Made by a program: the position numbers and the translations under genes
Shown: piece after piece, positions 32,835 to 41,464 of the stretch
Numbering within the stretch: the stretch's first letter is position 1
Layout: the number at the start of each line of letters is the position of its first letter
The notes under the pieces: generated by a model
The model's input: only the letters and a program-made list of their open reading frames with translations
Database searches by the model: none
Told to the model about the DNA's origin: nothing
Origin: an uncultured Bacteroidales bacterium
GTDB lineage: Bacteria; Bacteroidota; Bacteroidia; Bacteroidales; UBA932
Reading direction: 5' to 3'
Assembly: GCA_900317845.1 (NCBI GenBank)
Contig: ONII01000005.1
Location: 62,001-126,000, forward strand
DNA: 64,000 bases

Positions 32835-33250
32835 CCAACGGTCTGTTCTGCGACACGGTTATGGGGTAAATTGCTCCGGTGAGAGCCCTATCGAGCGTGT
32901 ATTCAAGAACATGACGCTGTTTGAGTCCTACATGGCCCGGAGTGTGACATTTCGGGTGCCATTACCATTTGAACTATATGCGACATTTAGACCCGCAAAA
33001 TCCAGTATGGCCCTAATGTACAGATGGTCAAGCAGCCTGTATGTGAGCATGGGCTTCGCATAAATAGATATCGAATACGTTTTTCGGAAGAGTGTTGCGC
33101 CAAGAGAATGGGAGGGCGAATCTGATAATTAGGCTGCCGCAAATCCTCCTCCCACAAACACCTGGCAAAATGCACTTACGCACACGAGCCCTTAAAGAAC
33201 AGAGAGTATTATCTTTTTCATAAAGAGACACTTAATTATTCATGATAGAA
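32835..33250. other. 416-base stretch with no recognised gene
   Basis: Short frames on both strands (for example 67 codons at 33028-33231 minus) show no signal, motif or coupling and look random. Base composition is mixed. No RNA gene or clear hairpin was found. It may hold decayed sequence next to the toxin-antitoxin module. Confidence 0.5.
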
Positions 33251-33796
33251 TTACCAAATTTTAATATCTCCATTGTAGGGCCAGTACGGGGCGTCTTCTT
33301 TGGTCAAATAGGACCAGGCAGCAATTGTATAATTTTCAACACAGAAGTAAACGGAACAATACTCGCTCTCGTAGACAACATAATTGGCGGGATACCCAAA
33401 CACCTCGTATGAAAAAGAGTCGAAGGTTTTCAGTCTGTTTGAGGACTTCGATCTCCCATAGGCGGTTTGGGCAAAATCAATGCTCTGCAATCGGGCAAAA
33501 CTGTCACCCACTTTGATTCCTCCGGAAATCAAATTTGAAAATATACAATACTTGTTGGAGGTTGTTTCAAAAAAATCTAAACCTCTGGTATTCTTATAAA
33601 TGGCGAGTCGTGTGTCTTGATATGTCAGAATATCCGCATCTTCGGTCGTATCATCTCCTTCCAGAAGCACAAGTGGACTTCCAATCATGTCAGTGAGCGC
33701 GGATGTGGTTTTCCCCTCAAACGTTTTTATATCCCTTTGAGCAAAAGCGGCTAAAGGAAGAAAAAGTGTAATGAGAATAATGATATACTCTTTCAC
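33251..33796 (-). CDS. Exported protein of unknown function
   Basis: 181 residues from a GTG at 33796, giving a clean signal peptide (VKEYIIILITLFLPLAAFAQ). An upstream TTG at 33853 is rejected because a -7 element (TATCTTTG, minus strand, 33832-33839) lies between. The mature protein is about 160 residues with a repeated aromatic pattern near the end (NYVVYESEYCSVYFCVENY, WSYLTKEDAPYWPYNGD). I do not recognise it. AT-rich, like the 18-23 kb block. Confidence 0.6.
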   Translation of the reverse strand: MKEYIIILITLFLPLAAFAQRDIKTFEGKTTSALTDMIGSPLVLLEGDDTTEDADILTYQDTRLAIYKNTRGLDFFETTSNKYCIFSNLISGGIKVGDSFARLQSIDFAQTAYGRSKSSNRLKTFDSFSYEVFGYPANYVVYESEYCSVYFCVENYTIAAWSYLTKEDAPYWPYNGDIKIW

Positions 33797-33831
33797 ATTA
33801 GTTGCATTTTTATCAGTTATTATTCCTTCTG

Positions 33832-33839
33832 CAAAGATA
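33832..33839 (-). promoter_or_regulatory. -7 element of the exported protein gene at 33251-33796
   Basis: TATCTTTG on the minus strand, about 35 bases upstream of the GTG at 33796. Confidence 0.5.
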
Positions 33840-33876
33840 CTTCTTTCCGGCAAAAATAAACTATATAAAGGAGGAC

Positions 33877-33903
33877 AGGTCCCTCCACCGCCACGTTTTG
33901 GCC
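33877..33903 (+). repeat. Single unit of the 23.4-kb REPIN-like repeat
   Basis: AGGTCCCTCCACCGCCACG followed by TTTTGGCC matches the complement of 23506-23532 with one difference. It is itself bracketed by AGGACAGG (33872) and CCTGTCCT (ending 33909), which pair. Confidence 0.65.
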
Positions 33904-33908
33904 TGTCC

Positions 33909-33982
33909 TGTCATACCGAGGCCGAAGGCCGAGCGTATCTCATGCGGCGGGAGATGCCCGGGGCCAGGGCCGGGCATGACAG
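33909..33982. repeat. Palindromic intergenic repeat TGTCAT...ATGACA
   Basis: About 74 bases starting TGTCATACCGAGGCCGAAGG and ending CCGGGCATGACA, directly after the stop of the nucleoside kinase gene. A partial relative, TGTCATGCCCGG, is at 31211-31222. Elements of this look are common between genes of Bacteroidales. Confidence 0.5.
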
Positions 33983-35656
33983 TTACAGCGTTTGGCCGCC
34001 GATGAATTCGCGGAGGATGGAGGTGGGCGGGATGGCGCTTATCTCCAAAGGCTGCAGGGGCAGGATATAGGAGAGGAAGCGCAGCAGGCGCACGGTCTCC
34101 GCATAGGCCGGCGAGGACGGGACGATGCGGCGAAGGAGCGGTTCCGCGTAATAGCGGAGCAGCGGCAGCTCGTACAGCAGGGCCGTGTTGAACTGGGCAT
34201 CGGCATTCTCCTGGAAGGGGAAAATGTACTTGTCCTCTCCCCTGCGGACAGAAGGCCAGCGCAGGAGCGTATCCTCCGGGGTGATGCCCCGTACGCGGTT
34301 GTCGCGCACCATACGCCGCAGCAGGCGGTTGTCCGTGGTGGAAATGCAACAGTTCTCGTCCAGTTTAAGGGAGGTAAGGGCCGATGCATAGATGCGAAAA
34401 ATGCGGCTCTGGTCCACCGAGGGAACCATGGCCGGATCCAGGGCATGGATGCCTTCCATGATGAGGATGTCGTTCTCCTCCAGGTGCATTTTCTTGCCTT
34501 CGAAGAACGGCCGTCCCTGTTTGAAGTCGAAGCGGGGCAACTCCACCTCCCCGCCGGCGAGCAGGGTATTGAGCTGATTGCCAAGGAGTTCCAAATCCAT
34601 CGCCTCCAAGGCCTCGTAGTCAAAATTGCCGTCCTCATCCAGCGGCGTGCGTTCCCGGGGCACAAAATAATTGTCCAGTTCAATGACCTTGGGGTTCATT
34701 TCCCGCACCATGCACTGCTGGGCCAGACGCAGCGAAGACGAGGTTTTGCCACTGGACGACGGGCCCGCCAGGAAGACAATCTTCACGCGGTCGCGGACCG
34801 CATATATTTTGTCGGCCAGGTCGGCGTAGCCGCGCTCCTGCCGGGCTTCGCAGAGGTTGATGAGGTTCACCGCTCCCCCGCCGCGCAAGCGCTCGTTCAG
34901 GGCCCCCACGCTCACGACCCCCGTTGCCTTGCACCAATAGCCGTATTCCTTCAGCGTTACCGTCAGCTTCTTCTGCTTCTGGCGCGGGATGGTACGGGAA
35001 ATATCGTCATTGGACGGATACTGCAGGCAGAACCCGTGGTGGAAAGGCATGAGGTCGAACACCTTCAGATAGCCCGTGGAAGGCACCAGCGCGCCGTAGA
35101 AGTTATCGGCCACCCCGTCCAAGAAATACACCGAGCAGAAGTACGTGCCCAGCGATTCCTGCAAGTCCGCCTTCAGCTTCTGGTGCTGCGCGCGGAACAG
35201 TTTGGTGGCCTCCTCCGTACGCAGTTTCTTTTTGGTGAACGGCAGGTCCAGTTCCACCAGGCGGCGCATCTCGTCCCGGAGGCGGAGGATGTCTTCATCG
35301 GCGATATGCTCTCCCCGGAACTTGCAATACATGCCACTGGGCAGGGAGTGGTTGATCTTGAACACTTTGTCCGGGAACAGGTTGCGCGCCGCCCGTTGAG
35401 CCAGAAAACTCAGCGAACGAATATAGGCCCGCCGGCCTTCCGGGTGATTATAGCCGATGAACTCCACGCTGTGCGGGAAGAACAGCTGAAAGTCCAGCTG
35501 CTTGAGCTGATGGTCCACCAGGGCCGCCAGCACGGGATATTCCTTCCCGGTTTTGGGATCGACAACCGTCTTGGGGGCAATGACCGAGAGCTTCTCCCCT
35601 ACGGGAAGCTCGTAGTCTTTTCCGTCGTTAACGCAGGTAATCGTCAGTGTTTCCAT
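33983..35656 (-). CDS. Nucleoside (uridine-type) kinase with N-terminal TGS/ThrRS-like domains
   Basis: 557 residues. The N-terminus (1-70) is TGS-like, residues 60-200 resemble the second additional domain of threonyl-tRNA synthetase, and the C-terminal half (about 285-500) is a uridine-kinase P-loop domain with FLAGPSSSGKTSSSLRL and VIELDNYFVPRERTP. The arrangement is a conserved bacterial family annotated as nucleoside kinase; the natural substrate is not settled. Its ATG overlaps the stop of the GH97 gene by 1 base (TAATG), so it is translationally coupled to a starch enzyme. Confidence 0.82.
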   Translation of the reverse strand: METLTITCVNDGKDYELPVGEKLSVIAPKTVVDPKTGKEYPVLAALVDHQLKQLDFQLFFPHSVEFIGYNHPEGRRAYIRSLSFLAQRAARNLFPDKVFKINHSLPSGMYCKFRGEHIADEDILRLRDEMRRLVELDLPFTKKKLRTEEATKLFRAQHQKLKADLQESLGTYFCSVYFLDGVADNFYGALVPSTGYLKVFDLMPFHHGFCLQYPSNDDISRTIPRQKQKKLTVTLKEYGYWCKATGVVSVGALNERLRGGGAVNLINLCEARQERGYADLADKIYAVRDRVKIVFLAGPSSSGKTSSSLRLAQQCMVREMNPKVIELDNYFVPRERTPLDEDGNFDYEALEAMDLELLGNQLNTLLAGGEVELPRFDFKQGRPFFEGKKMHLEENDILIMEGIHALDPAMVPSVDQSRIFRIYASALTSLKLDENCCISTTDNRLLRRMVRDNRVRGITPEDTLLRWPSVRRGEDKYIFPFQENADAQFNTALLYELPLLRYYAEPLLRRIVPSSPAYAETVRLLRFLSYILPLQPLEISAIPPTSILREFIGGQTL

Positions 35657-37848
35657 TATTTCTCTCTAAGGGACAGGCCGAAGCCGCCCGAGCGGGCCAT
35701 ACGGACCGTAAGGACATCGGCCGATGTAACGGTGCTGTGCGTGATGGTATAGGCCTGCGGATTGGTCTCGTAATCCGCATCCGGAGCGTCTGCGTACAGC
35801 GTAGCTTCATAGGAGACGCCGGGCTTCAGGAAGTCCAGCTTGAAGGTGGTCTCGTGGGCGTTTTCGCCACAAACGCCACCCACATACCAGACGTCGTGCG
35901 GACGTCCGCCGGCATACACGAAGTCATACGCGCCGGAAGTGCCGCTCAGGCGGCCGGCATTGAGCGTGGAGAGCTTGGGATGACGGGCCGTGACGATGTA
36001 CTCGCCGGGCTCTGCCTCCAGGTACAGGCTCTTGTCCCAGTCCACTGCCACGTCCTTGATGAACTGGAAGGCGTCCATGAAGCGGGCGTAGTTCTCCGGC
36101 AAGTCCGCGGCCATCTGCAGCGGGCTGTAGAAGGTGACATACAGGCCCAGCTGATTGCCAATAGTGTGGCGCATCTTACCGGTCTCTCCGGGGGCGGTGA
36201 TGGACATATCCTGCTCGAAAATACCGGGTGTAAAGTCCATGGGACCGCCCTGCAGGCGCGTGAACGGCAGGATGCAGGTGTGACCGGGGTTGATGTCCAT
36301 GCGGAACTCGTTGCCCATGGCGCTTTCGTTGCCAATCATGTTGGGCCAGGTGCGGCAAAGGCCGGTGGGACGCACGGCCTCGTGCGCATTCACCATAATA
36401 TGATGCTTGGCGGCCTCTACCACGGCACGGTGATAGTGGGTGATGAGCGGCTGGCTGTAGTGATGCTCCCCGAACGGGATGATGTCGCCCACATAGCCGC
36501 TCTTCACGGCGTCATAGCCGTACTGGTTCATGAGGGTATAGGCCTGTTCCATCCAGCGCTCGTAATTAACGGTGGATGAAGAGCTTTCGTGGTGCATAAT
36601 CAGGCGCATGCCCTTGCTGTGGGCATATTCGTTCAGGGCCGGCAGGTCAAAGTCCGGATACGGGGTGATGAAGTCGAACACAAACTCCTTCTGGCAGCCG
36701 AACCAGTCTTCCCAGCCTTCGTTCCAACCCTCGATGAGCAGGGCATCGAAGCCGTTGGCTGCGGCAAAGTCAATATACCTGCGCACATTCTCGTTGTTGG
36801 CGCCATGGCGGCCGTGCGGCTTGGCCTTGGAGTAATCCGTTTCTCCCAGCTTGACGGAAGGGAAATCGGAGGTGTAGGACCAGTGCGTTTTACCGGTAAT
36901 CATCTCCCACCATACGCCCATGTACTTCACCGGGTGAATCCAGCTCACGTCTTCCAGGACGCAAGGGTCGTTCAGGTTCAGGATGAGGCGCGAAGCCAGC
37001 ACGTCGGTGGCCTTCTCACACACCTGCACCGTACGCCAGGGGCTCACGCAGGGGGCCTGGAGGCGGGCTTTGATGCCCTGAGCGTCCGGGGTAAGGGCCG
37101 TGCGGAACACCATTTTCTTGTCGTCCAGCAGGAGGCTGGTGGTGGAATAATCCAGTACGCGGGCCTCGTGCAGGTTGATGTAGAGGCCCTCGTCCGTCTT
37201 CATCTGCAGGGCCGTCTGTACGGCAGTGGGGCCGATATAGGACTGCGACGCGTTGTACGGACGGTCTGCGCCGTTGATGCCGCGGATTTCAGACAGGCGG
37301 GACTTGTAGTAGTTGTACTCCTGGGTGTCGTAGTCTCCGCTGATCCACCAGGCCGTATGGTCCCCGGCGAGGGCAAATTCCGTCAGTTCATCGGCCACCT
37401 TGAAATAGGTGAGCTTGTTCTCCATGGGGAACTCGTAGCGGAAGCCCAAGCCGTCGTTGTACAGGCGGAAGCGGATGTTCATCCGGACGCCGTCCTCGCG
37501 GGAGAGCTTGAGGAGCATCTCGTTGTAGCGGTTGCGGATGTGATCTTCCTCGCCCCAGACGGGCGTCCAGGTTTCGTCGAAGGAGCTATAGCTTACATCG
37601 TCCAACTTAAAGCCATCCTTAAGGTCGATATCACCTACCAGGTCATAGCCCAGGCGGGAAGGCAGGATTACGTCCGACTGGCCGTGCTTGAGGGAATACA
37701 TGGGGACGCCGTCCAAGACGTCGGCGCGAAGCTCCAGCGTGCCGTCCGGGCTCTGAAGCGGGTTGCGGTCCAGGGGTTTCACCTGGGGAGCGGAGCAGGC
37801 GGCAAACGCCAGAATGCTTGACAAAATCAATGAAATGGATTGTTTCAT
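35656..37848 (-). CDS. susB: GH97 alpha-glucosidase, SusB-like lipoprotein
   Basis: 730 residues from the ATG at 37848. The signal ends LAFAACSAP (Cys18). An N-terminal beta-sandwich (about 25-270) precedes a TIM barrel with RLIMHHESSSSTVNYERW and VNAHEAVRPTGLCRTWPN. The Glu residues in HHE and HEA occupy the positions of the acidic pair in inverting SusB-type enzymes, so cleavage of alpha-glucosides with inversion is expected. SusB frees glucose from malto-oligosaccharides in the periplasm. Codons upstream of 37848 derive from a dispersed repeat. Confidence 0.87.
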   Translation of the reverse strand: MKQSISLILSSILAFAACSAPQVKPLDRNPLQSPDGTLELRADVLDGVPMYSLKHGQSDVILPSRLGYDLVGDIDLKDGFKLDDVSYSSFDETWTPVWGEEDHIRNRYNEMLLKLSREDGVRMNIRFRLYNDGLGFRYEFPMENKLTYFKVADELTEFALAGDHTAWWISGDYDTQEYNYYKSRLSEIRGINGADRPYNASQSYIGPTAVQTALQMKTDEGLYINLHEARVLDYSTTSLLLDDKKMVFRTALTPDAQGIKARLQAPCVSPWRTVQVCEKATDVLASRLILNLNDPCVLEDVSWIHPVKYMGVWWEMITGKTHWSYTSDFPSVKLGETDYSKAKPHGRHGANNENVRRYIDFAAANGFDALLIEGWNEGWEDWFGCQKEFVFDFITPYPDFDLPALNEYAHSKGMRLIMHHESSSSTVNYERWMEQAYTLMNQYGYDAVKSGYVGDIIPFGEHHYSQPLITHYHRAVVEAAKHHIMVNAHEAVRPTGLCRTWPNMIGNESAMGNEFRMDINPGHTCILPFTRLQGGPMDFTPGIFEQDMSITAPGETGKMRHTIGNQLGLYVTFYSPLQMAADLPENYARFMDAFQFIKDVAVDWDKSLYLEAEPGEYIVTARHPKLSTLNAGRLSGTSGAYDFVYAGGRPHDVWYVGGVCGENAHETTFKLDFLKPGVSYEATLYADAPDADYETNPQAYTITHSTVTSADVLTVRMARSGGFGLSLREK

Positions 37849-37852
37849 AGTA

Positions 37853-37879
37853 AGATTCTTCACTTCGTTCAGAATGACA
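37853..37879 (-). repeat. Dispersed short repeat between the two glycosidase genes (copy 4)
   Basis: Minus-strand reading TGTCATTCTGAACGAAG then TGAAGAATCT. It fills nearly all of the 32-base gap between the GH13 stop (37881) and the GH97 start. Confidence 0.75.
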
Positions 37880-37880
37880 A

Positions 37881-39857
37881 CTATCGGGAAAATTCTACAA
37901 TTAGCGCACTCTTGGGGGCCACGGAAACGCCGTTTTGCAGCGTAACGGGCTCGCCGGTGAGAACATCCGTACCTTTGACAGGGCCGCTGACAAACTCACT
38001 GTAGTGGTCCCAGTCCAGGGTGCGGGGTTCCTCGTTGTTGTTGATATAGACAAACACGGCATCCGTGTCCGTGTAGCGGAAATAGGAATAGCTGTTGTCC
38101 GTGATGTTGCGGGCGCCCTCGTTGCGGCGGGACAAAAAATGCAGGGTCTTGCCTTCTTGCACGGCCTTGGAGCCTTTACGCCAACGGAAGAGGGTGCGGG
38201 TGTAGTCGTGCAGGTCCGCGGCGCTTGCATACAGTTCCGGAGCCTGGGCACGGCCAAGGGCGGTAAACAAGTCACAGCCGTCCCCTTCCCAGCCGCCCGG
38301 GAAATCGATACGCTTAGCGCCGTCGTGCGAGGGGCAGTCCTTGCGCTCCAGGAACATCATTTCGTCCCCGTAATACAGCTGCGGGATGCCGCGGAGGGTG
38401 GCCAGCAGGGCCAGGCCCAGTTTCATCTTCCTAGGATCGCCCCCCCAGGTGTCGCCGCTGCGGGCGTGGTCATGGTTGGCAAAGAAGATGAGCATGTGGG
38501 AAAGGTCCTCATACACAAAGTCTTGCGCCAGCACCGTGTAAATCCGGGTCATGCCTTCGTCCCAGTACACTTTTTCCTCGCACAGGGCCGCATGGATGGC
38601 GTGCTCCAGCGGGAAGTCCATGATGGACGGCAGGTTGGAATTGAAGCCGTTCTTGTTGGGATTGTCCTTTTGCCAGTAGGCCACCTGCGGGATGTTGTAG
38701 TCCCAGCACTCCCCTACGATGTTCATGTTGGGATACTCGTCCGTAACGGCCTTGCACCACTTGGACATGGGCTCCGGCTCGTTGTACGGATAGGTATCCA
38801 CCCGAAGGCCATCCAGGCCGGCGTACTCCGTCCACCAAATGGCCCACTGCTGGAAATACTTGAGCACGAAGGGATTATCCAGGTTCATATCCGGCATGGA
38901 GGGCACAAACCAGCCGCTTTCCTGACGGTCGCGGTCCACCTGGGCGGCGTTGGGGTCCATGTACACGGAGAACAGGGCGTTCATCTGCATGTAAGGATTG
39001 TTCACATGGTACCAGTCCTTGAACGGAGCGTCCTCCATCCACCAGTGCGCCGTGCCGCAGTGGTTGGTGACAATGTCCATAATCACCTTGAGGCCTTTCT
39101 CGTGCGCCTTGGCTACAAAGGTCTTGTAGTGCTCGTTATCACCAAAACGCGGGTCGATATGATAATAGTCGGCGCAGGCATAGCCGTGGTAGCTCTCGTG
39201 CGGCTGGTTGTCCAGCAGCAGCGGGGTGCACCAGATGGCCGTGGCGCCCAGATCGGCAATATAATCCAGGTGGTTGATGAGGCCCTGGATGTCGCCGCCG
39301 TGGCGGGCCACCGGGTCCTGCCGGTCCACCTTGTCCGGCGTAGCGGGAACGGCCCAGGGACGGGCAGAACCGTCCAGGTATTCCCCGCCCTGCCAGGCCT
39401 CGTCATTGTCCTGGAAGGCCGATGCAAAGCGGTCCGGCATAACGAGGTAAATCATATCGGCCGTGGTGTAGCTCTCGCGGTCTGCGCTCCCTTTTTCCCG
39501 CTGACGGATGATGTACGGGTATTTGAAGGACTGTCCGTCCTTGGAGAACACCAGGTAGTAGGTATCCGCCGGGGCCTGAGCGGCCACTTCCACATCCACA
39601 AAGAGGAAGTTGGGGCTGTCGGCCTTGTGAATCTGTTTTACCTTGAGCCCGCCGCCGGGGATGGACACTTCATACGAGGCAATGTCCGGTCCCTGGACCA
39701 GGAGCTGAAGGTCCGTTTTCATGCCCGTCCACCAGCTCAGGGGCTCCACACGGGTTATTTGTGTTGTCGCTTCTTCCACATCGGCGGGATTCAGCGCTTG
39801 CGGAGCCGAGCAGGCAGCGGAAAGGGCGACAGCAGCCATCAGAACAGTCTTTTTCAT
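37881..39857 (-). CDS. susA: GH13 neopullulanase/alpha-amylase, SusA-like lipoprotein
   Basis: 658 residues. Lipobox ALSAACSAP (Cys16). Residues 30-118 form a cyclomaltodextrinase-type N-terminal domain, and the barrel begins near 130 (YLVMPDRFA). Catalytic residues are Asp354 (GLRVDTY), Glu383 (IVGECW) and Asp463 (ANHDHAR). A C-terminal beta domain ends the protein. It should cut alpha-1,4 bonds in starch fragments or pullulan. It starts directly after the stop of the second GH13 gene (0-base gap) in one leftward operon with GH97. Confidence 0.9.
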   Translation of the reverse strand: MKKTVLMAAVALSAACSAPQALNPADVEEATTQITRVEPLSWWTGMKTDLQLLVQGPDIASYEVSIPGGGLKVKQIHKADSPNFLFVDVEVAAQAPADTYYLVFSKDGQSFKYPYIIRQREKGSADRESYTTADMIYLVMPDRFASAFQDNDEAWQGGEYLDGSARPWAVPATPDKVDRQDPVARHGGDIQGLINHLDYIADLGATAIWCTPLLLDNQPHESYHGYACADYYHIDPRFGDNEHYKTFVAKAHEKGLKVIMDIVTNHCGTAHWWMEDAPFKDWYHVNNPYMQMNALFSVYMDPNAAQVDRDRQESGWFVPSMPDMNLDNPFVLKYFQQWAIWWTEYAGLDGLRVDTYPYNEPEPMSKWCKAVTDEYPNMNIVGECWDYNIPQVAYWQKDNPNKNGFNSNLPSIMDFPLEHAIHAALCEEKVYWDEGMTRIYTVLAQDFVYEDLSHMLIFFANHDHARSGDTWGGDPRKMKLGLALLATLRGIPQLYYGDEMMFLERKDCPSHDGAKRIDFPGGWEGDGCDLFTALGRAQAPELYASAADLHDYTRTLFRWRKGSKAVQEGKTLHFLSRRNEGARNITDNSYSYFRYTDTDAVFVYINNNEEPRTLDWDHYSEFVSGPVKGTDVLTGEPVTLQNGVSVAPKSALIVEFSR

Positions 39858-41282
39858 TTATTTGATTTTAGTTAATACCATGTAATCGCCGGGGGCGAGG
39901 GTGATATCGTAAGGAGTCTTGATGACCTCTCCGGTGAACACATTCTTGTATTCTCCCAGCAGGTTGAGCGTCATGGTGACCGGGGCGGACTCCAGGTTCA
40001 GGAACGGGACGGCCACTTTGTCGCCCTGCGGACGGTTGTCGTTGGCATCGGCCTTCTCCTCTGCGGCCTCCTGCTTTACGGGAATGCCAAAGTTGGCCAG
40101 GACAATGACCATATTGTCCTTTACCTCACGGTGGAACGCCACCCAGCCTTCCGGAGCTTCCCACCAGACAATGTCGCCGCCTCTTTCACCGGCAGCAAGG
40201 GCCGGGTTCTGGTGCTTGAGGCTTACCAGCGTTTTCCAGAAGGTGGTGTATTTGTTGGGGGCCCAGTCCGTAATGGGGTCTTTCTCAAAGAATTCCAGCC
40301 GGCGGTCCAGGCCAATCTCCTGACCGGTGTAGATGAGCGGCTGGGAACCGGGAAGGGTGAAGCAGAGCACGGCGCAGGCATCGGCCGCCTTGCCTTCGCG
40401 TTCAAACTCGGTACCGGCCCAGGAGTTTTCGTCGTGGTTGGAGGTGAAGGTGAGACGGAACGCTTCCTTGGGGAAACGGGCGGCGTCGCGGGCGACGTAG
40501 GCCTTGAGGTCATCTACGGTCTTGCTACCCTGGGCCAGGCCGTTGAGCAGGTGATGCAGTTCCCAGGCGTAGTTGGCGTCGAAGGTGACCAGCGGGTCTG
40601 CCAGGTTGTCGCGCTCGGCCTCTGCCAGCAGGTATGCATCCGGATAGTCCTTGTTGATGCCGGGCAGGATGCCGTACCAGAAGGCGGCGGGCACTTCACC
40701 GGCGGCGTCGCAGCGGAAGCCGTCCACACCCTTTTCCAGCCAGAAACGCATGGCGTCGTCCTGGGCCCACCACACTTCCTCGTTCTCGTAATTGAGACTG
40801 CGGGTGTCTGTCCAGTCATACTCCCAGATGGCGTTGCCTTCTGCATCCCGCTCGTAGAATTCGGCCGGTTTTTCTTTCATCCACACGTTGTCCGGGGCGG
40901 TCTGGTTGGCCACCCAGTCCAGGATGACCTTGAAGCCCAGGCCATGGGCGGCGTCCAAAAGGTCCTGGAAGTCCTCCATGGTGCCAAACTCCGGATTCAC
41001 TTTTTTGTAGTCCGATATGGCATAGTAGGAGCCCAGGGTTCCCTTGCGGCCTTCCGTGCCAATCTCATACATGGGCATGAGCCAGAGGACGTCTACGCCC
41101 AGGTCCTTGAGGCGGGGCAGCTGGGCTTCCACGCCCTTGAAGGTGCCTTCCTCCGAGAACTGACGGATGTTCACTTCATAGACCACGGAGCTGTAGGTCC
41201 ATTCGGGATGATACTGCGGTGCTTTGGGGGCGCAAGCGGCCAGAGCCAGCGCTGCGCAAAGGGCAAAAAGGATTCGTTTCAT
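39858..41282 (-). CDS. GH13 alpha-amylase-family lipoprotein
   Basis: 474 residues from the ATG at 41282. Lipobox ALALAACAP (Cys17). A plain (beta/alpha)8 barrel with Asp192 (DGFRCDAAG), Glu221 (LLAEAE) and Asp284 (SNHDENSW), and a short C-terminal beta domain. Specificity (alpha-amylase or glucosyl-transferring) is not clear. A frame extension upstream to 41408 is disregarded; an ATG at 41294 is the alternative. First gene of the starch operon. No SusC, SusD or SusR gene is near. Confidence 0.85.
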   Translation of the reverse strand: MKRILFALCAALALAACAPKAPQYHPEWTYSSVVYEVNIRQFSEEGTFKGVEAQLPRLKDLGVDVLWLMPMYEIGTEGRKGTLGSYYAISDYKKVNPEFGTMEDFQDLLDAAHGLGFKVILDWVANQTAPDNVWMKEKPAEFYERDAEGNAIWEYDWTDTRSLNYENEEVWWAQDDAMRFWLEKGVDGFRCDAAGEVPAAFWYGILPGINKDYPDAYLLAEAERDNLADPLVTFDANYAWELHHLLNGLAQGSKTVDDLKAYVARDAARFPKEAFRLTFTSNHDENSWAGTEFEREGKAADACAVLCFTLPGSQPLIYTGQEIGLDRRLEFFEKDPITDWAPNKYTTFWKTLVSLKHQNPALAAGERGGDIVWWEAPEGWVAFHREVKDNMVIVLANFGIPVKQEAAEEKADANDNRPQGDKVAVPFLNLESAPVTMTLNLLGEYKNVFTGEVIKTPYDITLAPGDYMVLTKIK

Positions 41283-41391
41283 ATGCTTGGTCATTGGTTT
41301 TATGTTAATCATACAATAATACGCATTTTTGGGCGGAAACACAAGGGAGTTCCCCTTTTTCCGGACCAATGGCACAATCCGGGGGACGAAT

Positions 41392-41423
41392 TTTGGCAAA
41401 TGCAACAAAATGGTCTATTTTTG
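41392..41423 (+). promoter_or_regulatory. Promoter of the 41465 lipoprotein gene
   Basis: TTTG at 41392-41395 and TATTTTTG at 41416-41423, spacing 20. The leader to the ATG is about 40 bases. Confidence 0.7.
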
Positions 41424-41464
41424 CATCTAATAAGTTAGTAAAGATTATCAATATTTATTCAACC

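Noticed and set aside
32791-33063. 90-codon frame after hipT
   Set aside because: It overlaps the hipT end in another frame and shows no signal or motif; probably chance.
33983-35656. A threonyl-tRNA synthetase, suggested by the N-terminal domains
   Set aside because: The class II catalytic core is missing; a uridine-kinase-type P-loop domain takes its place.
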